From positions 1 through 15,689 of the forward strand of contig USJM01000020.1 of assembly GCA_900555005.1 (NCBI GenBank): 15,689 nucleotides of DNA. The letters are read 5' to 3'. The DNA is from an uncultured Lachnospiraceae bacterium. GTDB lineage: Bacteria > Bacillota_A > Clostridia > Lachnospirales > Lachnospiraceae. The position numbers and the translations under genes are program-made. The notes beneath the pieces are model-generated. The model was given only the letters and a program-made list of their open reading frames with translations. It was not told the origin of the DNA and searched no databases. Below are positions 8,096 through 14,271 of this stretch, piece by piece; the first letter of the stretch is position 1, and every line of letters starts with the position of its first letter.

Positions 8096-8110
8096 TTTTA
8101 CAATGTAAAA
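8096..8110. promoter_or_regulatory. Palindrome next to the LacI gene start (putative autoregulatory operator)
   Basis: TTTTACA-A-TGTAAAA is a perfect 15-bp palindrome that ends 18 nt from the chosen start of the LacI gene. It contains the TTACA and TGTAA half-sites that recur through the divergent region. A bound repressor here would block the regulator's own ribosome-site region or elongation. Assignment as an operator is inference. Confidence 0.5.
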
Positions 8111-8142
8111 AATGTAAGATTTAATGTATAAATGTAAGGTAT

Positions 8143-8168
8143 ACTGTTAAATTGACTGGATTAACAGT
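8143..8168. promoter_or_regulatory. Dyad with 8-bp arms in the divergent promoter
   Basis: ACTGTTAA (8143-8150) and TTAACAGT (8161-8168) form a perfect inverted repeat with a 10-nt spacer. The arms are about 18 bp apart centre to centre. The sequence differs from the TGTAA/TTACA sites, so a second factor may bind here. Confidence 0.45.
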
Positions 8169-8218
8169 GACATTATTGTGTATAAACGACGAATATAGTT
8201 TAAGTTAGTGAAAAGTTA

Positions 8219-8247
8219 TTGCAATAATTTACAAAATCGATTATGGT
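8219..8247 (+). promoter_or_regulatory. Candidate promoter of the sugar operon
   Basis: TTGCAA (8219-8224) and TATGGT (8242-8247) are 17 bp apart, each matching four of six consensus bases. Transcription would begin at about 8253, inside the ATGTAA-GAA-TTACAT dyad, a classic place for repression. Weak by sequence alone. Confidence 0.4.
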
Positions 8248-8251
8248 TCTG

Positions 8252-8266
8252 ATGTAAGAATTACAT
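8252..8266. promoter_or_regulatory. ATGTAA-GAA-TTACAT dyad (putative operator)
   Basis: A perfect inverted repeat with 6-bp arms and a 3-nt spacer. Further TGTAA half-sites follow at 8274 and 8295, each 21 bp apart and so on the same DNA face; the 8291-8298 copy is itself the palindrome TACATGTA. Best operator candidate for the divergent LacI-family protein. Confidence 0.55.
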
Positions 8267-8316
8267 AGATATATGTAAAAGTCAAGAAGATACATGTAAT
8301 TATCGGGAGAAGACGA

Positions 8317-9354
8317 ATGGTCAGGATCGGAATCATTGGATGCGGGAAAATTGCACAGGTACGGCATATTCCAGAATACTCCGAAAATCCGGATGTGCAG
8401 CTTTCTGGTTTTTTTGATCTGAATCAGCAGCGGGCACAGAAGCTTGCGGAGCAATATCATGCAAAAGCTTATTCTTCTTATGAGGAGATGCTTCAGGATC
8501 CGGAAATTGATGCAGTCAGTGTATGTACCGCGAATAGTACACATGCTGAGATTTCAATTGCAGCCCTCCATGCGGGAAAACACGTATTATGTGAAAAACC
8601 GATGGCGATGACAGAAGAAGATTGTGAATCGATGGCAAGAGCGCAGAAGGAAACAGGGAAGATTCTGATGGTGGACCATAACCAGAGATTCACGAAGGCA
8701 CACAGAAAAGCGAAGGATCTTCTGGAGAGTGGCGAAATTGGTAAAATTTTGACCTTCCGGACAATTTTCGGACATAGTGGTCCAGAGACATGGAGCATTG
8801 ATCCGGGAAAAGCGACATGGTTCTTTGATAAGAAGAAGGCTGTTTTTGGAGCAATGGCGGATCTTGGGATTCACAAGACAGATATTATCGGATATCTGGT
8901 CGGATCAAAGGTTGCGAAGGTTTCCGCAAAGATGGCAACGCTGGATAAAGTCGATGCCGGGGGAAACAAAATCGGCGTCGATGACAATGTGATCTGCATC
9001 TATACCATGGAAAATGGTGTGATAGGCACAATGACGGCAAGTTGGACATATTATGGAAAAGAGGATAACTCTACCACAATATACGGTACAAAAGGTGTGA
9101 TGAAGATTTATTACGAAGGCATGCCAAGCATAGTGATCGATTACAGGGATGGCACAAAGGCAGCATTCGATATGGAGCCTATACAGACAAATGACCATCA
9201 GACGAAAACAGGTGTGATGGATGCATTTGTAGATTGTATTGAACATGGAACGAAACCTGAAGTTGGAGCGGAGGAAGCATTATCCGCGATGCGTGCAATC
9301 TTTGCGGCTCAGAAAAGTGCTGACGAAGGGAAAGAAATTGCAACGCTTAACTGA
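8317..9354 (+). CDS. Gfo/Idh/MocA-family NAD(P)-dependent oxidoreductase
   Basis: Cytoplasmic dehydrogenase that oxidises or reduces a hydroxyl of a sugar, polyol or related compound. The 345-residue protein has the Rossmann motif GIIGCGKIA (5-13), the conserved EKP (93-95, Lys94 is the family catalytic Lys) and the C-terminal-domain motif ADLGIHKTDI with Asp182 and His186 in the usual D-x3-H arrangement. ATG 8317 has GGGAGA 7 nt upstream. First gene of the LacI-controlled operon; the isomerase starts 48 nt after its stop. Pairing with a TIM-barrel isomerase is common in inositol-like and 3-keto-sugar pathways (family knowledge); which applies is unknown. Confidence 0.92.
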   Translation: MVRIGIIGCGKIAQVRHIPEYSENPDVQLSGFFDLNQQRAQKLAEQYHAKAYSSYEEMLQDPEIDAVSVCTANSTHAEISIAALHAGKHVLCEKPMAMTEEDCESMARAQKETGKILMVDHNQRFTKAHRKAKDLLESGEIGKILTFRTIFGHSGPETWSIDPGKATWFFDKKKAVFGAMADLGIHKTDIIGYLVGSKVAKVSAKMATLDKVDAGGNKIGVDDNVICIYTMENGVIGTMTASWTYYGKEDNSTTIYGTKGVMKIYYEGMPSIVIDYRDGTKAAFDMEPIQTNDHQTKTGVMDAFVDCIEHGTKPEVGAEEALSAMRAIFAAQKSADEGKEIATLN

Positions 9355-9402
9355 ACGCTTTTGCTGGGTAATGAGCAGGGAAATAAAGGGGAACTTTGTG
9401 CG

Positions 9403-10317
9403 ATGAAAATCGGTTTTATTTCTTCCATTCTTGACGGGTGGACATACGACGAAATGATGGATACCGCCGCTGAAATGAGATTTCAGTGTGTGGAAGTGGC
9501 AGCGTGGCCAGCAGGTAAGGCGGAGCGCCGTTATGCCGGGGTGTCTCACATTGATGCGGAGAATCTGAGTGATGAGAGTGCATCTCACTATCTGAAGGTT
9601 GCTTCAGAGCGGGGAATCGAAATATCTGCACTCGCGTTTTACCCGAACAACATGGACCCGAATCAGGAAAAGCGGGCTGCAAATATTTCACATCTCTATA
9701 AAGTGATTGATGCCAGCGCAAAGATGGGCGTAAACATGGTGACAACATTTATTGGCAGAGATCAAACGAAAAACGTTGAGGACAACCTGGAGCTTGTAAA
9801 GCAGATTTGGCCACCGATTATTGAATATGCGAGAAAGAAAGGTGTACGGATTGCAATAGAAAACTGCCCGATGCTGTTTGGACCTGATCAGTGGCCGGGC
9901 GGACAGAATCTAATGACAGCCCCAAGCTTGTGGAGAAAAATATTTGAGATTCTTCCGTATGAAAATTTTGGACTAAATTACGACCCGAGCCATTTTGTCT
10001 GGCAGATGATGGATTATATCAAGCCAATTTATGAATTCCATGACAAGCTGTTTCAGGTACACTTTAAAGACCTGAAAGTCAGGAAAGACAAGTTGAACGA
10101 AGTCGGGATTATGGCCTACCCGTTGGACTTTATGGTTCCAAAGCTTCCTGGATACGGGGATGTTGAATGGGGACGTTTTGTGTCTGCACTCACCGATGTG
10201 GGGTTTGATGGGTGTGCATGTATTGAGATTGAGGATAAGGCGTTTGAAGGAAGCAGAGAAAGAATTCTGGACAGCCTGAGAATTTCAAAGCGATATATGG
10301 ATCAGTTTGTCATCTGA
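9403..10317 (+). CDS. Sugar phosphate isomerase/epimerase-type TIM barrel protein
   Basis: Member of the xylose-isomerase-like / AP-endonuclease-2 TIM barrel superfamily, metal-dependent isomerases, epimerases and dehydratases. From ATG 9403 it has 304 residues. Likely metal ligands, by position against the family, are Glu153 (RIAIENCPM), Asp194 (NYDPSHF), His220 (VHFKDLK) and Glu275 (CIEIED). The start begins the first barrel strand (MKIGFISS) and has AAAGGGG about 11 nt upstream; in-frame TTG 9361 adds a non-conserved leader. It lies between the dehydrogenase and the transporter, so it likely acts on the dehydrogenase's substrate or product. Confidence 0.9.
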   Translation: MKIGFISSILDGWTYDEMMDTAAEMRFQCVEVAAWPAGKAERRYAGVSHIDAENLSDESASHYLKVASERGIEISALAFYPNNMDPNQEKRAANISHLYKVIDASAKMGVNMVTTFIGRDQTKNVEDNLELVKQIWPPIIEYARKKGVRIAIENCPMLFGPDQWPGGQNLMTAPSLWRKIFEILPYENFGLNYDPSHFVWQMMDYIKPIYEFHDKLFQVHFKDLKVRKDKLNEVGIMAYPLDFMVPKLPGYGDVEWGRFVSALTDVGFDGCACIEIEDKAFEGSRERILDSLRISKRYMDQFVI

Positions 10318-10327
10318 GAAACGTTTC
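10318..10327. promoter_or_regulatory. GAAACGTTTC palindrome (LacI/CcpA-like operator core)
   Basis: A perfect 10-bp palindrome with central CG directly after the isomerase stop. LacI-family and CcpA operators share the core AAACGTTT, but the outer bases do not fit the full cre consensus. It could be an internal operator ahead of the transporter genes. Confidence 0.4.
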
Positions 10328-10332
10328 AGAAT

Positions 10333-10353
10333 ATAAGGTGCGCTGCATCTTAT
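10333..10353 (+). promoter_or_regulatory. Intergenic hairpin before the binding-protein gene
   Basis: ATAAGGTGC and GCATCTTAT pair over 9 bp (one G-U in RNA) with a 3-nt loop. There is no T-tract, so it is not an obvious terminator; mRNA processing or stability are possible roles. Confidence 0.4.
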
Positions 10354-10395
10354 CAAAATAGAAACCAGGATACACACAAAAAGGAGGAAAGTATC

Positions 10396-11469
10396 ATGAA
10401 GGGAAACAAAATTCTGGCGGGTGTTCTTTCAGCAGGAATGGTTCTGTCGTCAGGCACTGCGGTGTTTGCAGGTGAGACGGAGGCTTCCGCGAATGCAGGG
10501 GCTCACATCTATGTACTGACATCTACAGAGGATCATGGCTGGACTGGCTCCGTGGCAACATTTGCGAAGGAGAAGATTAAGGAAATCAATGATGCCGGAA
10601 CGTACAGTGCGGAGCTGATTACCGCAGCAAGTGCAGCGGATCAGATCACACAGATTGAGGATATTCTTGCTGGTGATACGAAGAATGCTGCCTTTGTCAT
10701 TCAGCCGTTGGATGATACTGTTCAGTCGGCGATTCAGGAAATCGTTGATGCAGGGATTCCATATGTTGCATTTGACCGTATCATTGATGCTGTTTCAAGC
10801 ACTGCGGTTTCCAATGTCAAGGGTGATAATTCCGGAATTGGCGTGGCAGCAGCATCTTACTTCACTGGACTTGGAATGAAGCCGGGTGATGCAGTTTATG
10901 TATATGAGGGAGACACATCCTCAGTCACGACACTCCGTGATCAGGGCTTTACAGATTACCTGAAGAGGGATGCCGAATTCGAAGGAAAGAAAATAGACGA
11001 TGATCTGAAATGGACTGATGATGACTTGAAGAACATCACATACTCCGGCGCGATGAACTGGAGTCGTTCTGATACGAAGACCTCCTTTGAGTCTTTGATG
11101 GGGGATCCGAAGAATGCGGATATCAAGTGGATTTATGCAGAGGATGATGAGCTTGCAATGGGAGTTCTTGAAGCTCTGAATGGTGGTGGAATCGATGATG
11201 CAACAAAACAGAAATTCCTGGACAATGGACCAGCCATGACAGGATGCGGCGGACTTGATGAATACTATGAAGTTCTCAGAGGGAACAGCTATCAGGATAT
11301 CGCTAAGAAGTTCAGCGGCCTTTGCTCTGTCACATACAGCCCAGCAATGATCCAGACAGCAATCCAGGATATGGTTGATCACCTGGATGGGAAGGAAGTC
11401 ACACAGGATCATGTCATTGCCTGCGAAAATGTCACGGCGGATAATGTAGCAGATTATCCATCTTTCTGA
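10396..11469 (+). CDS. Sugar ABC transporter substrate-binding protein (peripla_BP_4 type)
   Basis: Extracytoplasmic receptor delivering a sugar to the ATPase/permease encoded next. The 357-residue protein starts with a signal peptide (MKGNKILAGVLSAGMVLSSG, then AVFA|GE, cleavage likely after Ala25). The fold is that of ribose/galactose-type binding proteins: IYVLTSTEDHGWTGSVATF, the DQITQIEDILAG helix, AAFVIQPLDD, GIPYVAFDRIID, GDNSGIGVAAASYF, and a C-terminal lobe with IYAEDDELAMGVLEAL. There is no lipobox Cys; the first Cys is residue 284. ATG 10396 has AAGGAGG 8 nt upstream, the best ribosome site in the operon, and a hairpin follows the gene, both consistent with high expression of the receptor. 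The ligand is unknown. Confidence 0.93.
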   Translation: MKGNKILAGVLSAGMVLSSGTAVFAGETEASANAGAHIYVLTSTEDHGWTGSVATFAKEKIKEINDAGTYSAELITAASAADQITQIEDILAGDTKNAAFVIQPLDDTVQSAIQEIVDAGIPYVAFDRIIDAVSSTAVSNVKGDNSGIGVAAASYFTGLGMKPGDAVYVYEGDTSSVTTLRDQGFTDYLKRDAEFEGKKIDDDLKWTDDDLKNITYSGAMNWSRSDTKTSFESLMGDPKNADIKWIYAEDDELAMGVLEALNGGGIDDATKQKFLDNGPAMTGCGGLDEYYEVLRGNSYQDIAKKFSGLCSVTYSPAMIQTAIQDMVDHLDGKEVTQDHVIACENVTADNVADYPSF

Positions 11470-11489
11470 TAACCGAGTATAGGATATGA

Positions 11490-11521
11490 CCGGCCCGGGA
11501 GGAACAGCCCTTCCGGGCCGG
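11490..11521 (+). terminator. Strong hairpin after the binding-protein gene (attenuator/mRNA-stabilising)
   Basis: CCGGCCCGG (11490-11498) pairs with CCGGGCCGG (11513-11521), and the stem extends inward by four more pairs (one G-U) to a 6-nt loop. No real T-tract follows (CTTCTGG), so readthrough to the ATPase gene is expected. Such hairpins commonly keep binding-protein mRNA more abundant than the downstream transporter mRNA (established for ABC operons; inferred here). Confidence 0.65.
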
Positions 11522-11556
11522 CTTCTGGCGGAAGAAAGTTTCGATAGGAGAGAAAC

Positions 11557-13086
11557 ATGAATTTACTGACGATGAAGGATATTTGTAAGTCTTTCAATGG
11601 CATTCAGGTCCTTAAAAAAGTTCAGTTAACAGTCGAAAAAGGTGAGGTCCACGCCTTACTTGGAGAGAATGGTGCCGGAAAGTCAACGCTGATGAATGTC
11701 CTGACGGGAGTGCATTCACTTGACAGCGGTGAAGTGTATTTTGATGGCGAAAAACTGGAGCATATGACAGTCCGGAAGTCTGAGGAAAAGGGAATTGCCT
11801 TTGTACACCAGGAACTGAACCTTTTCAATGACATGACTGTCTGGGAAAATATCTTTCTCGGAAAGGAAATTGTAAACAAGGCAGGATGCTGTGATAAAAG
11901 GGCGATGATCCGGAAAACTGCGGAGCTGTTCCACCGGCTGGATGTTGAAATCGATCCGACAGAGATGGTAGATCACCTTAAGACGAGTGAAAAACAGCTG
12001 CTGGAAATTTCAAAGGCATTGTTTTTTAAGGCAAAGCTGTTGATTCTTGATGAACCGACAACCTCCTTGAATAACGATGAGATTGCACATCTGTTTTCAA
12101 TTATTCGGAACCTGAAAAAGGATGGGACTTCATTCATATTCATTTCTCATAAAATGCCGGAGATTTTTCAAATTGCGGATCGTTATACGGTTATGCGAAA
12201 CGGCACTTTTATAAAAGACGGTTCGATCAGCTCCGTAACGCCGGCTGGAGTAACAGAGATGATGGTTGGAACCAAAATGTCTTCAGCCGATATGTATGAG
12301 GAACGGCCGCTTGGAGAGCCTGTGCTGGAACTGAGAGATTTTTCCGGCCCTGGGTTTGAACATGTAAATCTAAGTGTAAGGAGAGGTCAAATTCTGGGAC
12401 TGACTGGGCTGCAGGGGTCTGGAAGCAGTGAGCTTTTGCAATGCATGTTCGGAGTGACAGCTTCGACAGGCGGGTACATGGAAGTCGATGGACGGAAGAT
12501 TCCCCCGGCGTCCATTCATAAGGCCATGCAGGCGGGGGTAGCTATGCTGCCGTCCAACCGTAAGGAAAATTCTGTGATCGGCGACATGTCCCTTTTGGAG
12601 AATATGTATCTTGCCGAGCAGACATTATCGGCGAGGAAGTTTCATATTCACAAGAGACTAGAGAAAAAGAAATTTGAGCATTATAGAACACTTTTGAATA
12701 TTCGTGCTAATGACCCGGATGATTCAATCCTGTCTCTATCGGGCGGAAATCAGCAGAAAATTTTTATTGCGCGATGGCTGAACACCAATTCAGATATCCT
12801 TTTGTTTGACAACCCAACTCAGGGAATCGATGTCGGAGCAAAGGCTGAAATCTATAAGCTGATTCTGCAGTTCGCCAGGGAGGGGAAGACAATTCTGATC
12901 AATACACTTGAAATCCCGGAACTGCAGAAAATTGCAGATCAATGTGTGGTTTTTTACGAAGGCAGGATTGCCCGTATACTTGACCATAAAGATATCGATG
13001 AGCATAAAGTCATGATGTATTCAACAAATGCCGGACAAGCAGCGTCGGTAATTGAAACGGAACTTGCAAACACAGATGCTCAATAA
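11557..13086 (+). CDS. Sugar ABC transporter ATPase, ribose/galactose type, two NBDs
   Basis: Cytoplasmic energising subunit of a CUT2-class importer (RbsA/MglA/XylG-like), 509 residues with two nucleotide-binding domains. Domain 1: Walker A GENGAGKST (36-44), weak signature LKTSEKQLLEISKAL in place of LSxxQ, Walker B LLILDEPTTSL with Asp165-Glu166. Domain 2: degenerate Walker A GLQGSGSSEL without the Lys, good signature LSGGNQQKIFIARWL (from about 394), Walker B ILLFDNPTQGIDVG with Asp418 followed by Asn419 instead of Glu. Two composite sites with one catalytically weak are usual in this class. ATG 11557 has AGGAGAG 4 nt upstream. rbsA-like, but no symbol is given because the sugar is unknown. 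Confidence 0.95.
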   Translation: MNLLTMKDICKSFNGIQVLKKVQLTVEKGEVHALLGENGAGKSTLMNVLTGVHSLDSGEVYFDGEKLEHMTVRKSEEKGIAFVHQELNLFNDMTVWENIFLGKEIVNKAGCCDKRAMIRKTAELFHRLDVEIDPTEMVDHLKTSEKQLLEISKALFFKAKLLILDEPTTSLNNDEIAHLFSIIRNLKKDGTSFIFISHKMPEIFQIADRYTVMRNGTFIKDGSISSVTPAGVTEMMVGTKMSSADMYEERPLGEPVLELRDFSGPGFEHVNLSVRRGQILGLTGLQGSGSSELLQCMFGVTASTGGYMEVDGRKIPPASIHKAMQAGVAMLPSNRKENSVIGDMSLLENMYLAEQTLSARKFHIHKRLEKKKFEHYRTLLNIRANDPDDSILSLSGGNQQKIFIARWLNTNSDILLFDNPTQGIDVGAKAEIYKLILQFAREGKTILINTLEIPELQKIADQCVVFYEGRIARILDHKDIDEHKVMMYSTNAGQAASVIETELANTDAQ

Positions 13087-13146
13087 GCAGATCATAATGA
13101 AAATTGATGAAAATTGTCATGCGGAATCAATGAGGAGGAGCTGAAG

Positions 13147-14160
13147 GTGACAAAGAGCAAAAAATCTTTTTCAAAATTACTCGGACAGTACAGTTATGTC
13201 CTGGTGTTTTTTGCAATATTTGCTGTATATGCAATCACGGCCCACGGATTGACCTGGAGTGGGGTTATGAATATATTCCGCCATTCTGCAGTAATTGGAA
13301 CGATTGGAATCGGAATGGGGCTTGTGTGTCTGATTGGCGAGATTGACCTTTCGGTCGGCTCTATGCTGGCCTTTGTCAGCGGGTTTTCGGTTGTTATTTT
13401 CAACATTACCGGGAATATCTTCCTGACACTGCTGTTTTCTCTTGCATTCGGTGCGTTCTGCGGGCTGGTGAATGGATTTTTGGTGGGTGTCATCCGGATG
13501 CCGGCTTTCATCGTTACACTGGCAACGATGCTGATCTACCGCTCTTTTGTCCAGTATTTTTGCCAGCATCTGGCGAAGAATCTGATCGGTGGAGGCTCCT
13601 CTGTCTATCGGATGGATTCGAAACTTCCGGCATATCAGACACTGTATAATTTTGGAAATGGAAAAGCACTGACAGTTCCGATCGTAGGAATCGTAATGCT
13701 TCTGATTGTTGTGCTGCTGACTTATGTCACGACAAGCACGAAATTCGGAAAGAAGATCTATGCCATTGGAAGCAATATCAAAGGGGCTGAGATGGCCGGC
13801 ATCAATGTGGATCTGATGACGGTCATGGTATTCGTCATCTGTGGACTTCTCGTCGGAGTCGCTTCCTTCCTCTGGATTGCAATGAACGGATCGTCTGATC
13901 CGGCTACGACGGGAAAGAGCTACGAGATGTATGCCATTGCTTCGGCTGTGCTGGGAGGTATCAGCATGAGCGGAGGAAAGGGCAGAACCCTGGGAATTCT
14001 CTTCGGCGCGATGAGCTATACAGTCATCGACAAGATTATTGTTGCGCTGAAGATGGATTCTCTGATCAATGACGCAATCAAGGGAATTATTCTTCTGCTT
14101 GTCATTTTGATTCAGATTATCGGTCCGCAGCTTCGTAGAAAGCTGCACAAGGGTGTGTAA
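13147..14160 (+). CDS. Sugar ABC transporter permease, RbsC type
   Basis: Membrane subunit of the same importer (BPD_transp_2 family, CUT2), 337 residues. Hydrophobic segments run through the whole chain, about eight to ten helices, beginning YSYVLVFFAIFAVYAIT. The family loop GEIDLSVGSML sits near residue 64, and SMSGGKGRTLGILFGA is in the C-terminal half. GTG 13147 was chosen because GAGGAGGAG lies 6 nt upstream; in-frame TTG 13114 has no ribosome site. Only one permease gene is present, so it presumably works as a homodimer. Last gene of the operon; no T-tract terminator is visible after it. Confidence 0.94.
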   Translation: MTKSKKSFSKLLGQYSYVLVFFAIFAVYAITAHGLTWSGVMNIFRHSAVIGTIGIGMGLVCLIGEIDLSVGSMLAFVSGFSVVIFNITGNIFLTLLFSLAFGAFCGLVNGFLVGVIRMPAFIVTLATMLIYRSFVQYFCQHLAKNLIGGGSSVYRMDSKLPAYQTLYNFGNGKALTVPIVGIVMLLIVVLLTYVTTSTKFGKKIYAIGSNIKGAEMAGINVDLMTVMVFVICGLLVGVASFLWIAMNGSSDPATTGKSYEMYAIASAVLGGISMSGGKGRTLGILFGAMSYTVIDKIIVALKMDSLINDAIKGIILLLVILIQIIGPQLRRKLHKGV

Positions 14161-14170
14161 AGAAAACTGT

Positions 14171-14198
14171 TTGGATGTACCCTCTGCTGTGATACAAT
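14171..14198 (+). promoter_or_regulatory. Probable promoter of the Ig-like/transpeptidase gene
   Basis: TTGGAT (14171-14176), 16 bp, then an extended -10, TGATACAAT (hexamer TACAAT at 14193-14198). Transcription would start near 14205, upstream of the three 11-mers. Confidence 0.5.
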
Positions 14199-14228
14199 TT
14201 CATACGATACAGACAATTTTTTACAGAG

Positions 14229-14261
14229 ACAGGGTTGGAACAGGGTTGGAACAGGGTTGGA
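14229..14261 (+). repeat. Three perfect tandem copies of an 11-mer
   Basis: ACAGGGTTGGA occurs three times head to tail (14229-14239, 14240-14250, 14251-14261) in the leader of the Ig-like/transpeptidase gene, between its promoter and its start. The period of 11 is not a codon multiple, supporting a non-coding position. Confidence 0.93.
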
Positions 14262-14271
14262 AAGTCTGGGT

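Noticed and set aside
13177..14148. Long antisense ORF (323 codons) opposite the permease
   Set aside because: Composition is His/Arg/Gln-rich with no recognisable domain or ribosome site; it mirrors the codon pattern of the permease gene.
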